Source: Acidobacteriota bacterium
GTDB taxonomy: Bacteria > Acidobacteriota > Terriglobia > Acidiferrales > UBA7541
NCBI GenBank assembly: GCA_013289835.1
Contig: JABCZG010000007.1
Location: 62,001-126,000 of the forward strand
Direction of reading: 5' to 3'
Length of the DNA stretch: 64,000 bases
Shown in pieces: positions 50,253 to 58,597 of the stretch. A program made the translations under genes and the position numbers. Positions within the stretch are counted from its first letter, which is position 1. Every line of letters begins with the position of its first letter. Under the pieces are notes generated by a model. It did not search any database, was not told the DNA's origin, and saw nothing but the letters and a program-made list of their open reading frames with translations.

Positions 50253-51026
50253 TTACGCAGGCGCGCGGAAACTCAATCCACGCTGTTCGTTGAATTGCTG
50301 CGTCGCATTTAGGTCCAGCGCCTCGCGCGCAACGCTGCGCCGCAATCCTTCGCTGGTGATGTAACGCAAAGTTCCATTTTCCCACGTGTACGCCACCGCA
50401 AAAAACACTGTGCCGTCCCTGCGCACAAAAACATATCCCTCGTTTTCGCTCGGCGCAGCGCTTGCCTCTTCCGCCGCCGGTTGCGGAGCTCTCACCCGCC
50501 GGCTTCTATCCGAAGCGTCAGCGGCACCCGCTTGATATCCCTGATCGTACGCCTGTTCGTCGGACGAATCTTCGTTTGCGGCCGTTTCACTAGACGTGGA
50601 AGAATCCGGAAGGAAAAATCCGCCATTGAAAAATGGGAAGAACGGGAACTGATTCCCAAATCCGCGTCCGCCAATCCCACCCGGCCCGCACACCGCCGCC
50701 AGATGAACCTCATCAAATCCCAGTCCTGGCGCACCGCTCCTGCAGCGCGACCGAAGTGCGCTGTTCCCGAAACGCCGTTCGTCAATCGTCCGCGCGATTC
50801 GCGTACCGGGAACCGACGTCCGCGGACGCATCGTGCCACTCCTGACCGGGCCCCGCACCGCAGGCCCCGTCCGAACCGCCGCGCTCATCGGCGCCGACAC
50901 ATGCGCCATCGCTCGCGGCGCCGCACTCATCGCGTGTCCGCCACCGGACGCCATTCCGCGCCCTTGCGCCTGCATCACTGTGGGAAGAATCGCTACAAGA
51001 CCTGCCAATACAATGGGGCGGACCAT
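50253..51026 (-). CDS. secreted hypothetical protein, 257 aa
   Basis: AGGTGG lies before ATG 51026. Signal peptide about 1-20 (IVLAGLVAILPTVMQAQG). The mature protein is Gly/Ala/Arg/Ser-rich at first, then has an aromatic-glycine stretch (FPFFPFFNGGFF), an acidic patch (SSETAANEDSSDEQAYDQGY), and a small ordered C-terminal part (GYVFVRRDGTVFFAVAYTWE, LRYITSEGLRRSV). The low-complexity middle and short ordered tail suggest an extracellular or envelope protein of unknown role. Convergent with the zinc exporter, three bases apart. Confidence 0.65.
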   Translation of the reverse strand: MVRPIVLAGLVAILPTVMQAQGRGMASGGGHAMSAAPRAMAHVSAPMSAAVRTGPAVRGPVRSGTMRPRTSVPGTRIARTIDERRFGNSALRSRCRSGAPGLGFDEVHLAAVCGPGGIGGRGFGNQFPFFPFFNGGFFLPDSSTSSETAANEDSSDEQAYDQGYQAGAADASDRSRRVRAPQPAAEEASAAPSENEGYVFVRRDGTVFFAVAYTWENGTLRYITSEGLRRSVAREALDLNATQQFNEQRGLSFRAPA

Positions 51027-51225
51027 GGGAGCCACCTGAAGACCCTGCCTGCCGGGCCTTTCACTAACGCCTACACATAGAAGGATGCGCCCGGCCGCTC
51101 ATAGGTTTCAAGTACTGCAGTTCCAAACGTCGCAAACCACACCCCTTTCTCTAATCCCTCTAAATCACTCGCCCCGCCTTGGCCCACCCCTTCTTCCTCT
51201 TACCGCGCTTTTCCCCCGCCGGGGG

Positions 51226-51468
51226 ATGTGCTATAACCGTCGAGCCGTGGAACGCGCCCCGAAGCAGGCTCAAGCTCAGGTCCTCGGTGAGACAGCTCAG
51301 GCCGCAGTTCATTCCGCTGCGCCTTCGCAGGGTACCCAGAGTTCCTCCGCTGGGACTGAAGATGCTTCGCGGTATTGTCCCGTCTGCTCGCAACGCCTCG
51401 AGTCTCGGCGCTGCAAGTTGATCTGTTCGGTCTGCGGTTATTACATGTCCTGTGCGGACTATTATTGA
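51226..51468 (+). CDS. small zinc-ribbon protein ending in CGYYMSCADYY
   Basis: 80 residues from ATG 51226 (GTG 51247 in frame). N-terminal half is polar and Gln/Ala/Ser-rich. The end carries three Cys motifs, CPVC, C-x3-C in CKLICSVC and CGYYMSCADYY, enough for a zinc ribbon. The C-terminal string is, as I recall, strongly conserved in small acidobacterial proteins. No partner or promoter is clear. Followed by the STAS gene after 63 bases with AGGAGG. Confidence 0.65.
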   Translation: MCYNRRAVERAPKQAQAQVLGETAQAAVHSAAPSQGTQSSSAGTEDASRYCPVCSQRLESRRCKLICSVCGYYMSCADYY

Positions 51469-51531
51469 TATCCTTGACGGCTCCGGCCCAGGTTGCCGCC
51501 GGAACCCCTTTCCGATGAGGAGGAAACTAAC

Positions 51532-51891
51532 GTGGCTTTGAAGATGACGAATCGCGAAGTGGATGGCGTCTCCGTGGTGGCGCTCGACGGCCGCATTGTG
51601 CTCGGTGAAGAAAGCAACGCGCTGCGCGAAAAAGTGAAATCCCTGATTGCCGAAGGCAAAAAGAAAATCGTCCTGAACATGGACAACGTCACGTTCATTG
51701 ACAGCGCCGGCCTCGGCACGCTCGTCGCCGCGCATCACAGCGTGAAGTCCCAGGGCGCCTCGCTACGCCTCTGCCACCTCGGCAGCAAGTTCCAGGAAGT
51801 CCTGCAAATCACCAAGCTGCTCACAGTCTTCGACGTCTACAACACCGAAGCCGAAGCCGTCGCCAGCTTCTCCAAAAGCGCCGGAGCGTAA
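51532..51891 (+). CDS. STAS-domain anti-sigma-factor antagonist (SpoIIAA-like)
   Basis: 119 residues. AGGAGG precedes GTG 51532 (ATG 51544 in frame). The STAS fold is complete: VVALDGRIVLGEESNALREK, KKKIVLNMDNVTFIDSAGLG with the phosphorylatable Ser of D-S-A-G-L-G, and LTVFDVYNTEAEAVASF. Such proteins bind anti-sigma factors in partner-switching circuits when unphosphorylated. No anti-sigma or sigma gene lies next to it, so its partners are elsewhere. It is well separated from neighbours. Confidence 0.9.
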   Translation: MALKMTNREVDGVSVVALDGRIVLGEESNALREKVKSLIAEGKKKIVLNMDNVTFIDSAGLGTLVAAHHSVKSQGASLRLCHLGSKFQEVLQITKLLTVFDVYNTEAEAVASFSKSAGA

Positions 51892-52066
51892 TCCTCCGAG
51901 CCAGCCTCCGAGTGCCGCGAACGCTGCTTCTCCGCGCGCGCCATTTGCCAACGGGCACGATCCCGTGCGCCCTCTTTTCCATTCAGCCTGACCATACGCT
52001 TAGAATCAGGCGTTAGCTCAATCGCGGCTGGCCCATCCCTCTTCTCCGCACTCCCGCTACTGCTAG

Positions 52067-52717
52067 TTAGGAGTTGGCCATCGGTTTTTTGCCCAGGCCA
52101 CAAATCCATCCTTTACCGCGTTCCTCAGTTAGCTGCACATCCGAAAAACCGGCGCTGCTGAAAAGTTCGCGATGCTCCTCTACGCTCAGCATCGTCATGC
52201 CAGTTTGCGCGGCGTATTTTTCTGCAAGCCGCGAAGCAAGTGTGTTCGCTCCTTTATAGACTTCCGCGATGACGATAAGCGTCCCACCGGGCTTCACGAC
52301 CCGAAAAACTTCGCGCATATCTCCAGTCAAGTTAGGCCACCAGAAATGTGTTTCCACCCCCGTGACGAGATCGAACATCCCATCCGCAAAAGGCAACTGC
52401 GACACCGATCCGTGCCGCACCTCCACACGGCCAAGCTCGATTCCTTGCGCATTCATTTTCTTTGTCGTCGCAACGCTCTCCTCCGAATAATCCACGCCAT
52501 AAACCTTCCCCTGCGTAGCCATCGCCGCCAACTTACTGACAGTCCTGCCGCCGCCGCAACCCACGTCAAGGATCGTGTACTGTTTTTCAATCGAAACGTG
52601 CTGCAAGCCCCAATCCGTCAGCTTGGAATGGCTCGCGTTCATGCGCCACAACGTGTACCGCCCCAGCCACCCCGTCGGCTTGCTGCATTGCGTTACCGGT
52701 ATGTTCCTGCTGGCCAC
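52067..52717 (-). CDS. class I SAM-dependent methyltransferase
   Basis: 216 residues. GGAGGAACTATC precedes a GTG start at 52717, preferred over longer frames. Motif I YTILDVGCGGGRTVSKLA, motif II acidic YGVDYS, motif III-like GRVEVRHGSVSQLPFADGMF and motif IV DLVTGVETHFWW are all present (UbiE/Erg6-like type). The C-terminal part has VKPGGTLIVIAEV and EEHRELFSSAGFSDV. Substrate cannot be told. Stand-alone gene, divergent from the DinB-like gene, which starts 184 bases away. Confidence 0.88.
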   Translation of the reverse strand: MASRNIPVTQCSKPTGWLGRYTLWRMNASHSKLTDWGLQHVSIEKQYTILDVGCGGGRTVSKLAAMATQGKVYGVDYSEESVATTKKMNAQGIELGRVEVRHGSVSQLPFADGMFDLVTGVETHFWWPNLTGDMREVFRVVKPGGTLIVIAEVYKGANTLASRLAEKYAAQTGMTMLSVEEHRELFSSAGFSDVQLTEERGKGWICGLGKKPMANS

Positions 52718-52900
52718 GATAGTTCCTCCCGCCAGAAAGTCTAACGCCAAAACGACCCGCAATGCCCAACCGTCCGCAGCTCCTGTAGAGGCCGGGCTTG
52801 AGCCCGGCAAGACTCAATTCCGCATCGCGCCACGAGACGACGCCGTTTCCACAAGCCCCCCAGAAACCACGCGCGTCTAACGGCTCGGAGGAATCCTCGA

Positions 52901-53446
52901 ATGCTCAAGCGAATCCCGATTTTTCTGCTGTTGCTTTTCGCCGCTCCCGTTCTCGCGCCCCTTCAAGCACAAGACAAGAAACCCACCACCCTGCGAGAAG
53001 TCCTGCTGGCCGAACTCCGCTCCACCCACACCAACGCCGAATGGTTCGTCCCCGCCAATACCGCCGTGAAAGGCTTGACCGCCGACCAAGCCAATTGGAC
53101 CGACGGCAAAGGCAATCACTCCGTCGGCCAGCTCACCTACCATCTGGTGTTCTGGAATCGGCGAAATCTCGCCAACCTCAAAGGAGAAAAACAGGAAAAA
53201 TTCAGCGGCAACAATGACGAGACCTTCACCAAATTTGACAGCAAGACCTGGAACGAAACCGTAAAGCAGCTCGACGACGTCATGACCGAACTCGAAAAAT
53301 GGGTGGAAACCGCCGACGAATCCAAACTGAAAGAATCCGCCCAGGTCTTCACCCACATCAGCACCCACAACGCCTACCACATCGGCCAGATTATTTTCGT
53401 CCGCAAAGAGCAAGGCTCCTGGGACCCCAAGAACGGCGTAAACTAG
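52901..53446 (+). CDS. exported DinB-like protein
   Basis: 181 residues. GGAGG lies ten bases before the ATG. The signal peptide (IPIFLLLLFAAPVLAPLQAQ) is followed by a four-helix DinB-fold domain: LREVLLAELRSTHTNAEWFV, then HSVGQLTYHLVFWNRRNLAN with the first His, and FTHISTHNAYHIGQIIFVR with the others, giving a His triad that would bind Zn or Ni. DinB-like enzymes act in thiol- and metal-dependent reactions (such as bacillithiol transferases); export is unusual. The next gene follows after 25 bases. Confidence 0.82.
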   Translation: MLKRIPIFLLLLFAAPVLAPLQAQDKKPTTLREVLLAELRSTHTNAEWFVPANTAVKGLTADQANWTDGKGNHSVGQLTYHLVFWNRRNLANLKGEKQEKFSGNNDETFTKFDSKTWNETVKQLDDVMTELEKWVETADESKLKESAQVFTHISTHNAYHIGQIIFVRKEQGSWDPKNGVN

Positions 53447-53471
53447 CTCCCCGCAAAGGGTAGGGGCTGAG

Positions 53472-54263
53472 ATGAAATTCCATCTGGGACGTCACGTGTT
53501 CGGATTGGCGGCCATCGCTTTCGGCGTCTTCGCCTTGGCCTGGCATGACTTCAACATTTGGCAGCAGATCGGGCCGCTCGGCAACGTTCCTCACCGCGAG
53601 ATTCTGGTGTACATCGTCGCCGCCATCGAGATCCTCGGAGGCCTGGCGATTCAATGGCCCAGAACAGCACGAGCCGGCGCCATCGCACTGGGCGCCATCT
53701 ATCTTATTTTTGCGTTGCTCTGGGTGCCCCTCGTCATTAAGCAGCCGCAGGTTTTTGATCGCTGGGGCAACTTCTTCGAGCAATTTTCTCTGGTCTCCGG
53801 CGCGCTGATCGTTTATGCGTCCTCTGCTCTGAGCAATTCGCAGCGAGCGCCGAAACTGGCTCGCATGGGCTACTACTTTTTCGGAATTTGCGTTGTCTCC
53901 TTCACCCTCGAACAACTCTTCTATCTTTCCGGAACTGCAGCGTTCGTTCCAAAATGGATTCCTCCGGGCCAGAAATTCTGGGCCATAACCACCACCATTG
54001 CCTTCGCCCTAGCAGCCATCGCTTTGCTCTCCGGGCGCTTGGCCTTGCTAGCCTCTCGATTGCTCACCGCCATGATCGTAGGTTTCGGATTGCTGGTATG
54101 GCTCCCGGCCACCTTTGCCGATCCTCATAACCTCACAAGCTGGGCCGGCAACGCCGAGAACCTGGCCATAGCCGGAGCAGCCTGGATCGTCGCCGACTAT
54201 CTAGGCCAAGGTTCGCAGCACGCGCAGAGCACTGCCACCCTCGCCCCGACCGGATCGCGCTAA
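53472..54263 (+). CDS. DoxX-like integral membrane protein
   Basis: 263 residues with about seven hydrophobic helices (for example FGLAAIAFGVFALAWHDF, GAIYLIFALLWVPLVI, LLTAMIVGFGLLVWLPATFA). The opening helix with a Trp-His-Asp end and the paired helices fit the DoxX family, but the similarity is not strong. GTAGGGG lies before the ATG. It follows the DinB-like gene in the same direction and may be co-transcribed. Function unknown. Confidence 0.6.
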   Translation: MKFHLGRHVFGLAAIAFGVFALAWHDFNIWQQIGPLGNVPHREILVYIVAAIEILGGLAIQWPRTARAGAIALGAIYLIFALLWVPLVIKQPQVFDRWGNFFEQFSLVSGALIVYASSALSNSQRAPKLARMGYYFFGICVVSFTLEQLFYLSGTAAFVPKWIPPGQKFWAITTTIAFALAAIALLSGRLALLASRLLTAMIVGFGLLVWLPATFADPHNLTSWAGNAENLAIAGAAWIVADYLGQGSQHAQSTATLAPTGSR

Positions 54264-54342
54264 CCGCCCCCGCAAGGACGGGGCTGTCTTTCGCTAGCCT
54301 CTTCGTAGGAAAATGCTAAACTAGCCTGTGAACGTGCCGCCC

Positions 54343-54732
54343 ATGCAAATCTTTTTAAGCTACGCCTCATCCGACGAATCATTTGCAAAGGCGCTCTCAT
54401 CGCAATTGACTCGCCGTGGACTCTCGGTCTGGAGCCCCGCTGAAGAAGTTCTGCCCGGTGACAACGTGTGGCTCCGCGTTGGAGAGGCGCTGAAGGATTC
54501 CAGAGCGATGATCGTTCTACTCTCCCCGGAATCCATGCGCTCGGAGAACGTTCGCCGCGAAATCGAATACGCCTTGGGCCAACCCAATTACGAAGGCCGT
54601 GTGTTTCCCGTGCAGGTTCGTCCGACAAATGACGTTCCTTGGGTGCTCCGTCGATTTAAGACCTTTGACGCCAAACAGAGTGCTGCAAAAATTAGCGAGT
54701 CCATCGCCAACGCCCTGAGCCAAGTCGCCTGA
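54343..54732 (+). CDS. TIR-domain protein 1, 129 aa
   Basis: The whole protein is one TIR domain. MQIFLSYASSDESFAKALSS is box 1 and the first helix; GLSVWSPAEEVLPGDNVWLR gives the BB loop with the usual Glu (catalytic in NAD-consuming TIRs); MIVLLSPESMRSENVRREI is the strand D and helix region. No fused sensor or effector domain is present. GTG 54328 or ATG 54343 may be the start. Stand-alone TIR proteins may act in NAD-depletion defence with partners; here the second TIR gene follows by ten bases. Confidence 0.85.
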   Translation: MQIFLSYASSDESFAKALSSQLTRRGLSVWSPAEEVLPGDNVWLRVGEALKDSRAMIVLLSPESMRSENVRREIEYALGQPNYEGRVFPVQVRPTNDVPWVLRRFKTFDAKQSAAKISESIANALSQVA

Positions 54733-54742
54733 GCGCAGCCAC

Positions 54743-55219
54743 ATGCCTCGCTCGTTGAAACCGAGAAAACAGGTTTTCCTTTCCCACTCCAGCAAAGACC
54801 GCAAGTTCGTTTTGCTCCTCGCACGCACTCTAAAGCGTCACGGCATTCCATACTGGTATAGCGCCACTCACATCGCTATTGCCAGGCAGTGGCACGACGA
54901 AATTGGCAAAGCTCTCCGGCGATGCGATTGGTTCTTGGTCGTGTTGACCCCGGATGCTGTCAAATCCGATTGGGTCAAACGGGAACTCCTGTTTGTGCTT
55001 AGCGACAATCGATACAACCAGAGAATCATCCCGCTACTGCTCAAGAAATGTAATTCTTCGGATCTTTCGTGGACCCTGCCTTCATTTCAATTCGCCGATT
55101 TTAGCAAGGACATCGAAGTCGGCTACCGCAAACTGTTCGGGCTATGGGGAATTCCGTTTAAGCCCGCCCCGAAGATCCGGCGGCACAAGAAACAAGAGAA
55201 AAAAAGACAATCTCGCTAG
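54743..55219 (+). CDS. TIR-domain protein 2, 158 aa
   Basis: A second TIR domain: QVFLSHSSKDRKFVLLLART (box 1), HGIPYWYSATHIAIARQWHD (BB region; the usual Glu position is less clear), FLVVLTPDAVKSDWVKRELL. It ends in a basic tail (RRHKKQEKKRQSR). It starts ten bases after the first TIR gene. A degenerate copy of its 3' region (VVLTPDAVKSD onwards) lies 1.2 kb downstream, so this locus was duplicated. No partner effector gene is present; a decoy, signalling or defence function is possible. Confidence 0.85.
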   Translation: MPRSLKPRKQVFLSHSSKDRKFVLLLARTLKRHGIPYWYSATHIAIARQWHDEIGKALRRCDWFLVVLTPDAVKSDWVKRELLFVLSDNRYNQRIIPLLLKKCNSSDLSWTLPSFQFADFSKDIEVGYRKLFGLWGIPFKPAPKIRRHKKQEKKRQSR

Positions 55220-55260
55220 GCGTAGGAACACCCTTAGAGTAAGCAGGCAAGTCTGGGTGG

Positions 55261-55274
55261 CGGGTGGCCACCCG
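55261..55274 (+). terminator. perfect GC palindrome between convergent genes
   Basis: CGGGTGGCCACCCG is a perfect 14-base palindrome after the TIR pair and before the end of the convergent dehydrogenase gene. No T-run follows, so it is a bidirectional stop or end-of-transcript structure at best. It belongs to the repeat copy whose sister flanks the other side of the dehydrogenase. Confidence 0.4.
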
Positions 55275-55282
55275 TCGATTGT

Positions 55283-56143
55283 TTAGAAGCGCATAGAAGG
55301 CAATGCCGTGGGCGCGTCAAAATCTGTCGACAAGCTGATTTCGCGCCACTGGGCCGCGTCGGCTGCGCGCGTCGCCTCGGCTTCGCCGGCGAAGCGAACG
55401 GCGTCGCTCCCGATCAGAAGATGTGCAGGGAGGCGATCGCTGGCAGCAAGGTGAAGGACAACCTGAGCTACCTTGACCGGATCGCTGATCTCGTGCCCCC
55501 AATAAGACTTCAGCGCCTTGGCAACTGCGCCCACGGACGGTTCATAGTCCGGAAGCAGGTCAGGCGTGTCTTGGTTCGCGCGAACGCCCCAGTTCGTTCG
55601 CATCCCGCCCGGTTCGAGCGCGCACACTTTCACGCCAAACGGAGCCACTTCCTGGGCCAGGGATTCCGTAAATCCTCCCACGGCCCACTTCGCCGCGTGA
55701 TACGGCGAACTGCCAGGCCGCGCCAACCGGCCGCCGACCGAGGATATCTGAAGAATGCACCCGCTCTTTTGCTTTCGCATGATCGGTATCGCCGCGCGGC
55801 TCACGTTGACGACTCCATAAAAATTAGTGTCAACCACCGCCTTGAACCGCTCCGAACTCAACTGCTCGAATGGTGCAATATCGCCGTAGCCTGCGTTATT
55901 GACGACGACATCGAGACGCCCGAACGCGGCCACCGCCATCTGCACGGCCGCCTGGGCGGCGTTTTCATCGGCCACGTCGAGAGCCGCGGTCCGAACCTGA
56001 TCTCCGTATTTCTTTACCAGGTCTTCGAGGCGCCGGGGATCCCGGGCGGTTGCAACGAGTCGATCGCCTGATGCGAGGACGGCCTCAGCGATGTTCCGGC
56101 CTAAACCGCTTGCGCTGCCCGTTACCAACCATGCTTTTGACAT
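55283..56143 (-). CDS. short-chain dehydrogenase/reductase (classical SDR)
   Basis: 286 residues. VTGSASGLGRNIA is the T-G-x3-G-x-G cofactor site, NNAGYGDI the N-A-G block, SSVGG the Ser and YHAAK the Y-x3-K catalytic pair. The pattern fits classical SDRs that reduce carbonyls or oxidise alcohols with NAD(P). Substrate unknown. It is flanked on one side by the intact TIR pair and on the other by a TIR remnant, so it may have come in between the duplicate copies. Confidence 0.88.
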   Translation of the reverse strand: MSKAWLVTGSASGLGRNIAEAVLASGDRLVATARDPRRLEDLVKKYGDQVRTAALDVADENAAQAAVQMAVAAFGRLDVVVNNAGYGDIAPFEQLSSERFKAVVDTNFYGVVNVSRAAIPIMRKQKSGCILQISSVGGRLARPGSSPYHAAKWAVGGFTESLAQEVAPFGVKVCALEPGGMRTNWGVRANQDTPDLLPDYEPSVGAVAKALKSYWGHEISDPVKVAQVVLHLAASDRLPAHLLIGSDAVRFAGEAEATRAADAAQWREISLSTDFDAPTALPSMRF

Positions 56144-56166
56144 GAAACTTCTCCTTTTCCTTTTGG

Positions 56167-56446
56167 CTTGGTCGTGTTGACCCCGGATGCCGTCAAATCC
56201 GATCGGGTTAAACGAGAACTCCTGTTTGCGCTCAATGACAATCGCTACAACCGGAGGATCATCCCACTACTACTCAAGAATTGTAAATTCTCGGATCTCT
56301 CCTGGACTCTGGCGGGTGGAGCACCCTTAAAATGGGGAGACGAGTCTGGGTGCCGCATCCCTTTCCGGTTTTGGGAAAGGGTGCGGGTTTTGACTTCGCT
56401 TTTCTCTCGTTCCTCGCGCCTATCTCCTTTCCCCTCATCCACTTAA
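56167..56446 (+). pseudogene. degenerate copy of the 3' part of TIR gene 2
   Basis: Bases 56168-56312 match 54936-55080 at high identity (only scattered single changes), giving VVLTPDAVKSDRVKRELLFA, then NDNRYNRRIIPLLL. After that the frame runs into unrelated sequence and stops. There is no start for this region in frame: a 5' portion of the gene is missing. The fragment is a remnant of a duplicated TIR gene. Confidence 0.75.
56353..56386 (+). repeat. hairpin-bearing dispersed-repeat-like sequence
   Basis: CCGCA-T-CCCTTTCC pairs with GGAAAGGG-TGCGG around a GGTTTT loop (one bulged T), followed by GTTTT. Immediately before it, GAGTCTGGGTG and, further left, CACCCTTAAAAT match the sequence flanking TIR gene 2 (CACCCTTAGAGT ... 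AAGTCTGGGTG). Thus the same repeat bounds both sides of the dehydrogenase. It may also work as a terminator. Confidence 0.5.
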
Positions 56447-57094
56447 TAACTTTTCCTTGACAGCCATAGTACCTTCTGGTAACATAAATTGTGATCATCA
56501 GCCGGCATTCGCGTCGGGCCTCCCCGTCTCGTCACGACGACGAAAATCCCGCAACTCCAACTCTCGCAGAATCTTCACCTTACGAATGCCCCCTCTCACA
56601 ACCCCTTTCCTTTGACATCCTTACAAATGCCCGGGGTGTATGGGGGCCATGTGTTCTTAACCTTCCAACCTTCAAACATTCAAACGTGTAACTCCTTTCC
56701 CCACACATCCTTAGCAGCCCCCCACCCGCTAACCCCCATCGAATCAAATCCTTACAAAAACAGTAGGGGGGAGGAGTGCGGCCCATTTTCCGCTCCTGCC
56801 ACCAAACTTCCCGCGCACCTTTGTTTTCATTCACTTACAAATTGCCCATTTTCTATCCCCTTTGTTTTGACATTCATCCATGTAATGGGGGGGTGTACCC
56901 CCCTCCCAGTTAAGCCTTACTTGAAGTTTGTCCTTAGACATTGTGCAACGTACATTGAGGAGGGGACATCACGGAAGACGGGGTTTTCTTTCGGGAGTCG
57001 CTAGCCAGCCCAAGCCCGGTCAGCGATGCGGTCTACCAGTCACCAGTCACGACTCACCAGTCACCATCTACCGCCTACTGTCAACTGCGAACTG
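56447..57094. other. 648-base gene-free stretch with G-run hairpin and repeated words
   Basis: No convincing gene. ATCCTTACAAA occurs at 56617 and 56748. G-rich runs recur (GGGGTGTATGGGGG, AGTAGGGGGGAGG), and GGGGGG TGTA CCCCCC forms a tight hairpin at 56888-56903. The right part has repeated CACCAGTCAC and ACTGTCA words (57040-57100). It looks like decayed intergenic repeat sequence. Confidence 0.4.
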
Positions 57095-58441
57095 TCAGCT
57101 GTCGACTTTGTACATCGTGATCCCGCTCAGCAGCTTGGGATAGAAGTCCGTGGACTTCTGCGGCATCACCTCGCCCGCGGTCGCGATTTTCATGACTTGC
57201 TCGACGTCGCAGGCATTCAGCAGGAACGAGATTTGCGCCCGGCCGCTGTCCACCGCGTCGAACGCGGCGCTGGCCTCGCGCTCGTACGTCAGGTTCGCTT
57301 CCGCGGTGACCGCTTGCGGCGTGATGCCCAGCGCGGGCTCCAGGATTCCTTCGTGGAGCAGCACCACGTCAAGTTCCCGCTGCAGCGGCGAAACGTTCGG
57401 CAGCAACTGCGCCAGGCTGACGCCTTCGCGCACCGTCAGTACGTAGAACGCTTTCTTCTGCCCTTCCCCGGCGGGATAAGCGCCGATGGCCCGCTTCGCG
57501 CGCGCGTCGGCCAGCCGCACAAGAAATTTCTCGCGGGCCGCCGCCTTTTTCCCATCGTCGGAAAACGGAAAGGCTTCCGCCGCAAACCACGGTTCGAGGT
57601 AGCGCCGCACCCCGCTCCAGGAAAAATCGTGCACGTGCGCCACCACGCGGTGCCCCGGCAAAATCGTCAGCCCTTCGCTCCGCGTATTGATGAACGTCAT
57701 CATCGCCCGCTCGAACGGCGCATTGGGATCGATCTTTCCGCCGTGCGTGGGCTGCTCGCGCCGGTAGGCCAGCGACGTTTCGTAGCGGTGATGCCCGTCG
57801 GCAATCACCAGCTTCTGCTCGGCCATGGCGCTCTGGATGAAGTCAATGCGCTGCGGATCGCTGATCGGCCACAGCCTGTGCGTAACGCCGTACTCATCGT
57901 GCAGCTCGGTGGCCGGCGCGGCAGCGGATTCAGCTTCCATGAGAAGCTCGTCAATGCGCCGCTGCGGATCGGAATACAGCATGAAGAGCTGGCCGGTCAG
58001 CATCTTCGTGTGGCGCAGAAGTTCCATGCGGTCGGCCTTCGGCCCGGAAAGCGTGTGCTCGTGCCGGAAAACCACGCCCGCGGAATATTCCTCGAGCTGT
58101 CCCGCGCCAATGAATCCGCGCCGCGTGCGGCGTTCTTCCGTTCCGGGCACCGTGTATTCCTGCGTGTAGGCGTAGAAAGCCGGCGCCGCGTCCTGAACAA
58201 CGATGCTTTCGCGAATCCAATCTTCGAACGCCGCCGCCGCGCGTGTGTAGACGTTGTTCTGCGGCGTATCGCTTGGATACGTACGGCCCTTTTCTACGGC
58301 AATCAAGTTGTGGGGGTCCGCGGCGTAATAGTTTTCCTGCATGGCCGGAGAAATCTTGTCGTAGGGCTGGGTTAGCACGTGCTCGAATGGCGCGCGCTCC
58401 GGGTTGTAGCGAAACGCGCGAAACGGGTAAACCTTGGCCAT
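57095..58441 (-). CDS. DUF1015-family protein (SerK-like)
   Basis: 448 residues. The N-terminus MAKVYPFRAFRYNPERAPF and QPYDKIS are the usual DUF1015 opening, and the hallmark IADGHHRYETSLAYR lies near residue 235. Some family members are ADP- or ATP-dependent serine kinases, with the DGHHR motif at the active site, so serine phosphorylation in amino-acid metabolism is possible but not shown. Stand-alone and divergent from the HAD phosphatase. Confidence 0.9.
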   Translation of the reverse strand: MAKVYPFRAFRYNPERAPFEHVLTQPYDKISPAMQENYYAADPHNLIAVEKGRTYPSDTPQNNVYTRAAAAFEDWIRESIVVQDAAPAFYAYTQEYTVPGTEERRTRRGFIGAGQLEEYSAGVVFRHEHTLSGPKADRMELLRHTKMLTGQLFMLYSDPQRRIDELLMEAESAAAPATELHDEYGVTHRLWPISDPQRIDFIQSAMAEQKLVIADGHHRYETSLAYRREQPTHGGKIDPNAPFERAMMTFINTRSEGLTILPGHRVVAHVHDFSWSGVRRYLEPWFAAEAFPFSDDGKKAAAREKFLVRLADARAKRAIGAYPAGEGQKKAFYVLTVREGVSLAQLLPNVSPLQRELDVVLLHEGILEPALGITPQAVTAEANLTYEREASAAFDAVDSGRAQISFLLNACDVEQVMKIATAGEVMPQKSTDFYPKLLSGITMYKVDS

Positions 58442-58597
58442 GAATTCTCCGGACTTGAATTGTGATGCGAGCTGAACGTTCTATTTTACGCGAACCGGGG
58501 TGAATATCGAAAAAAGACCAACATTAATTCTCGGTGGATGTTCGAAGAAAGTTGCATGAATGTTCGGAAGGCGCGGCCATATTACAATGGTCGGTTC

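Noticed and set aside
57026..58375. Rightward 449-residue frame opposite the DUF1015 gene
   Set aside because: Arg/His/Leu-rich shadow with no domain; the DUF1015 hallmark lies on the minus strand.
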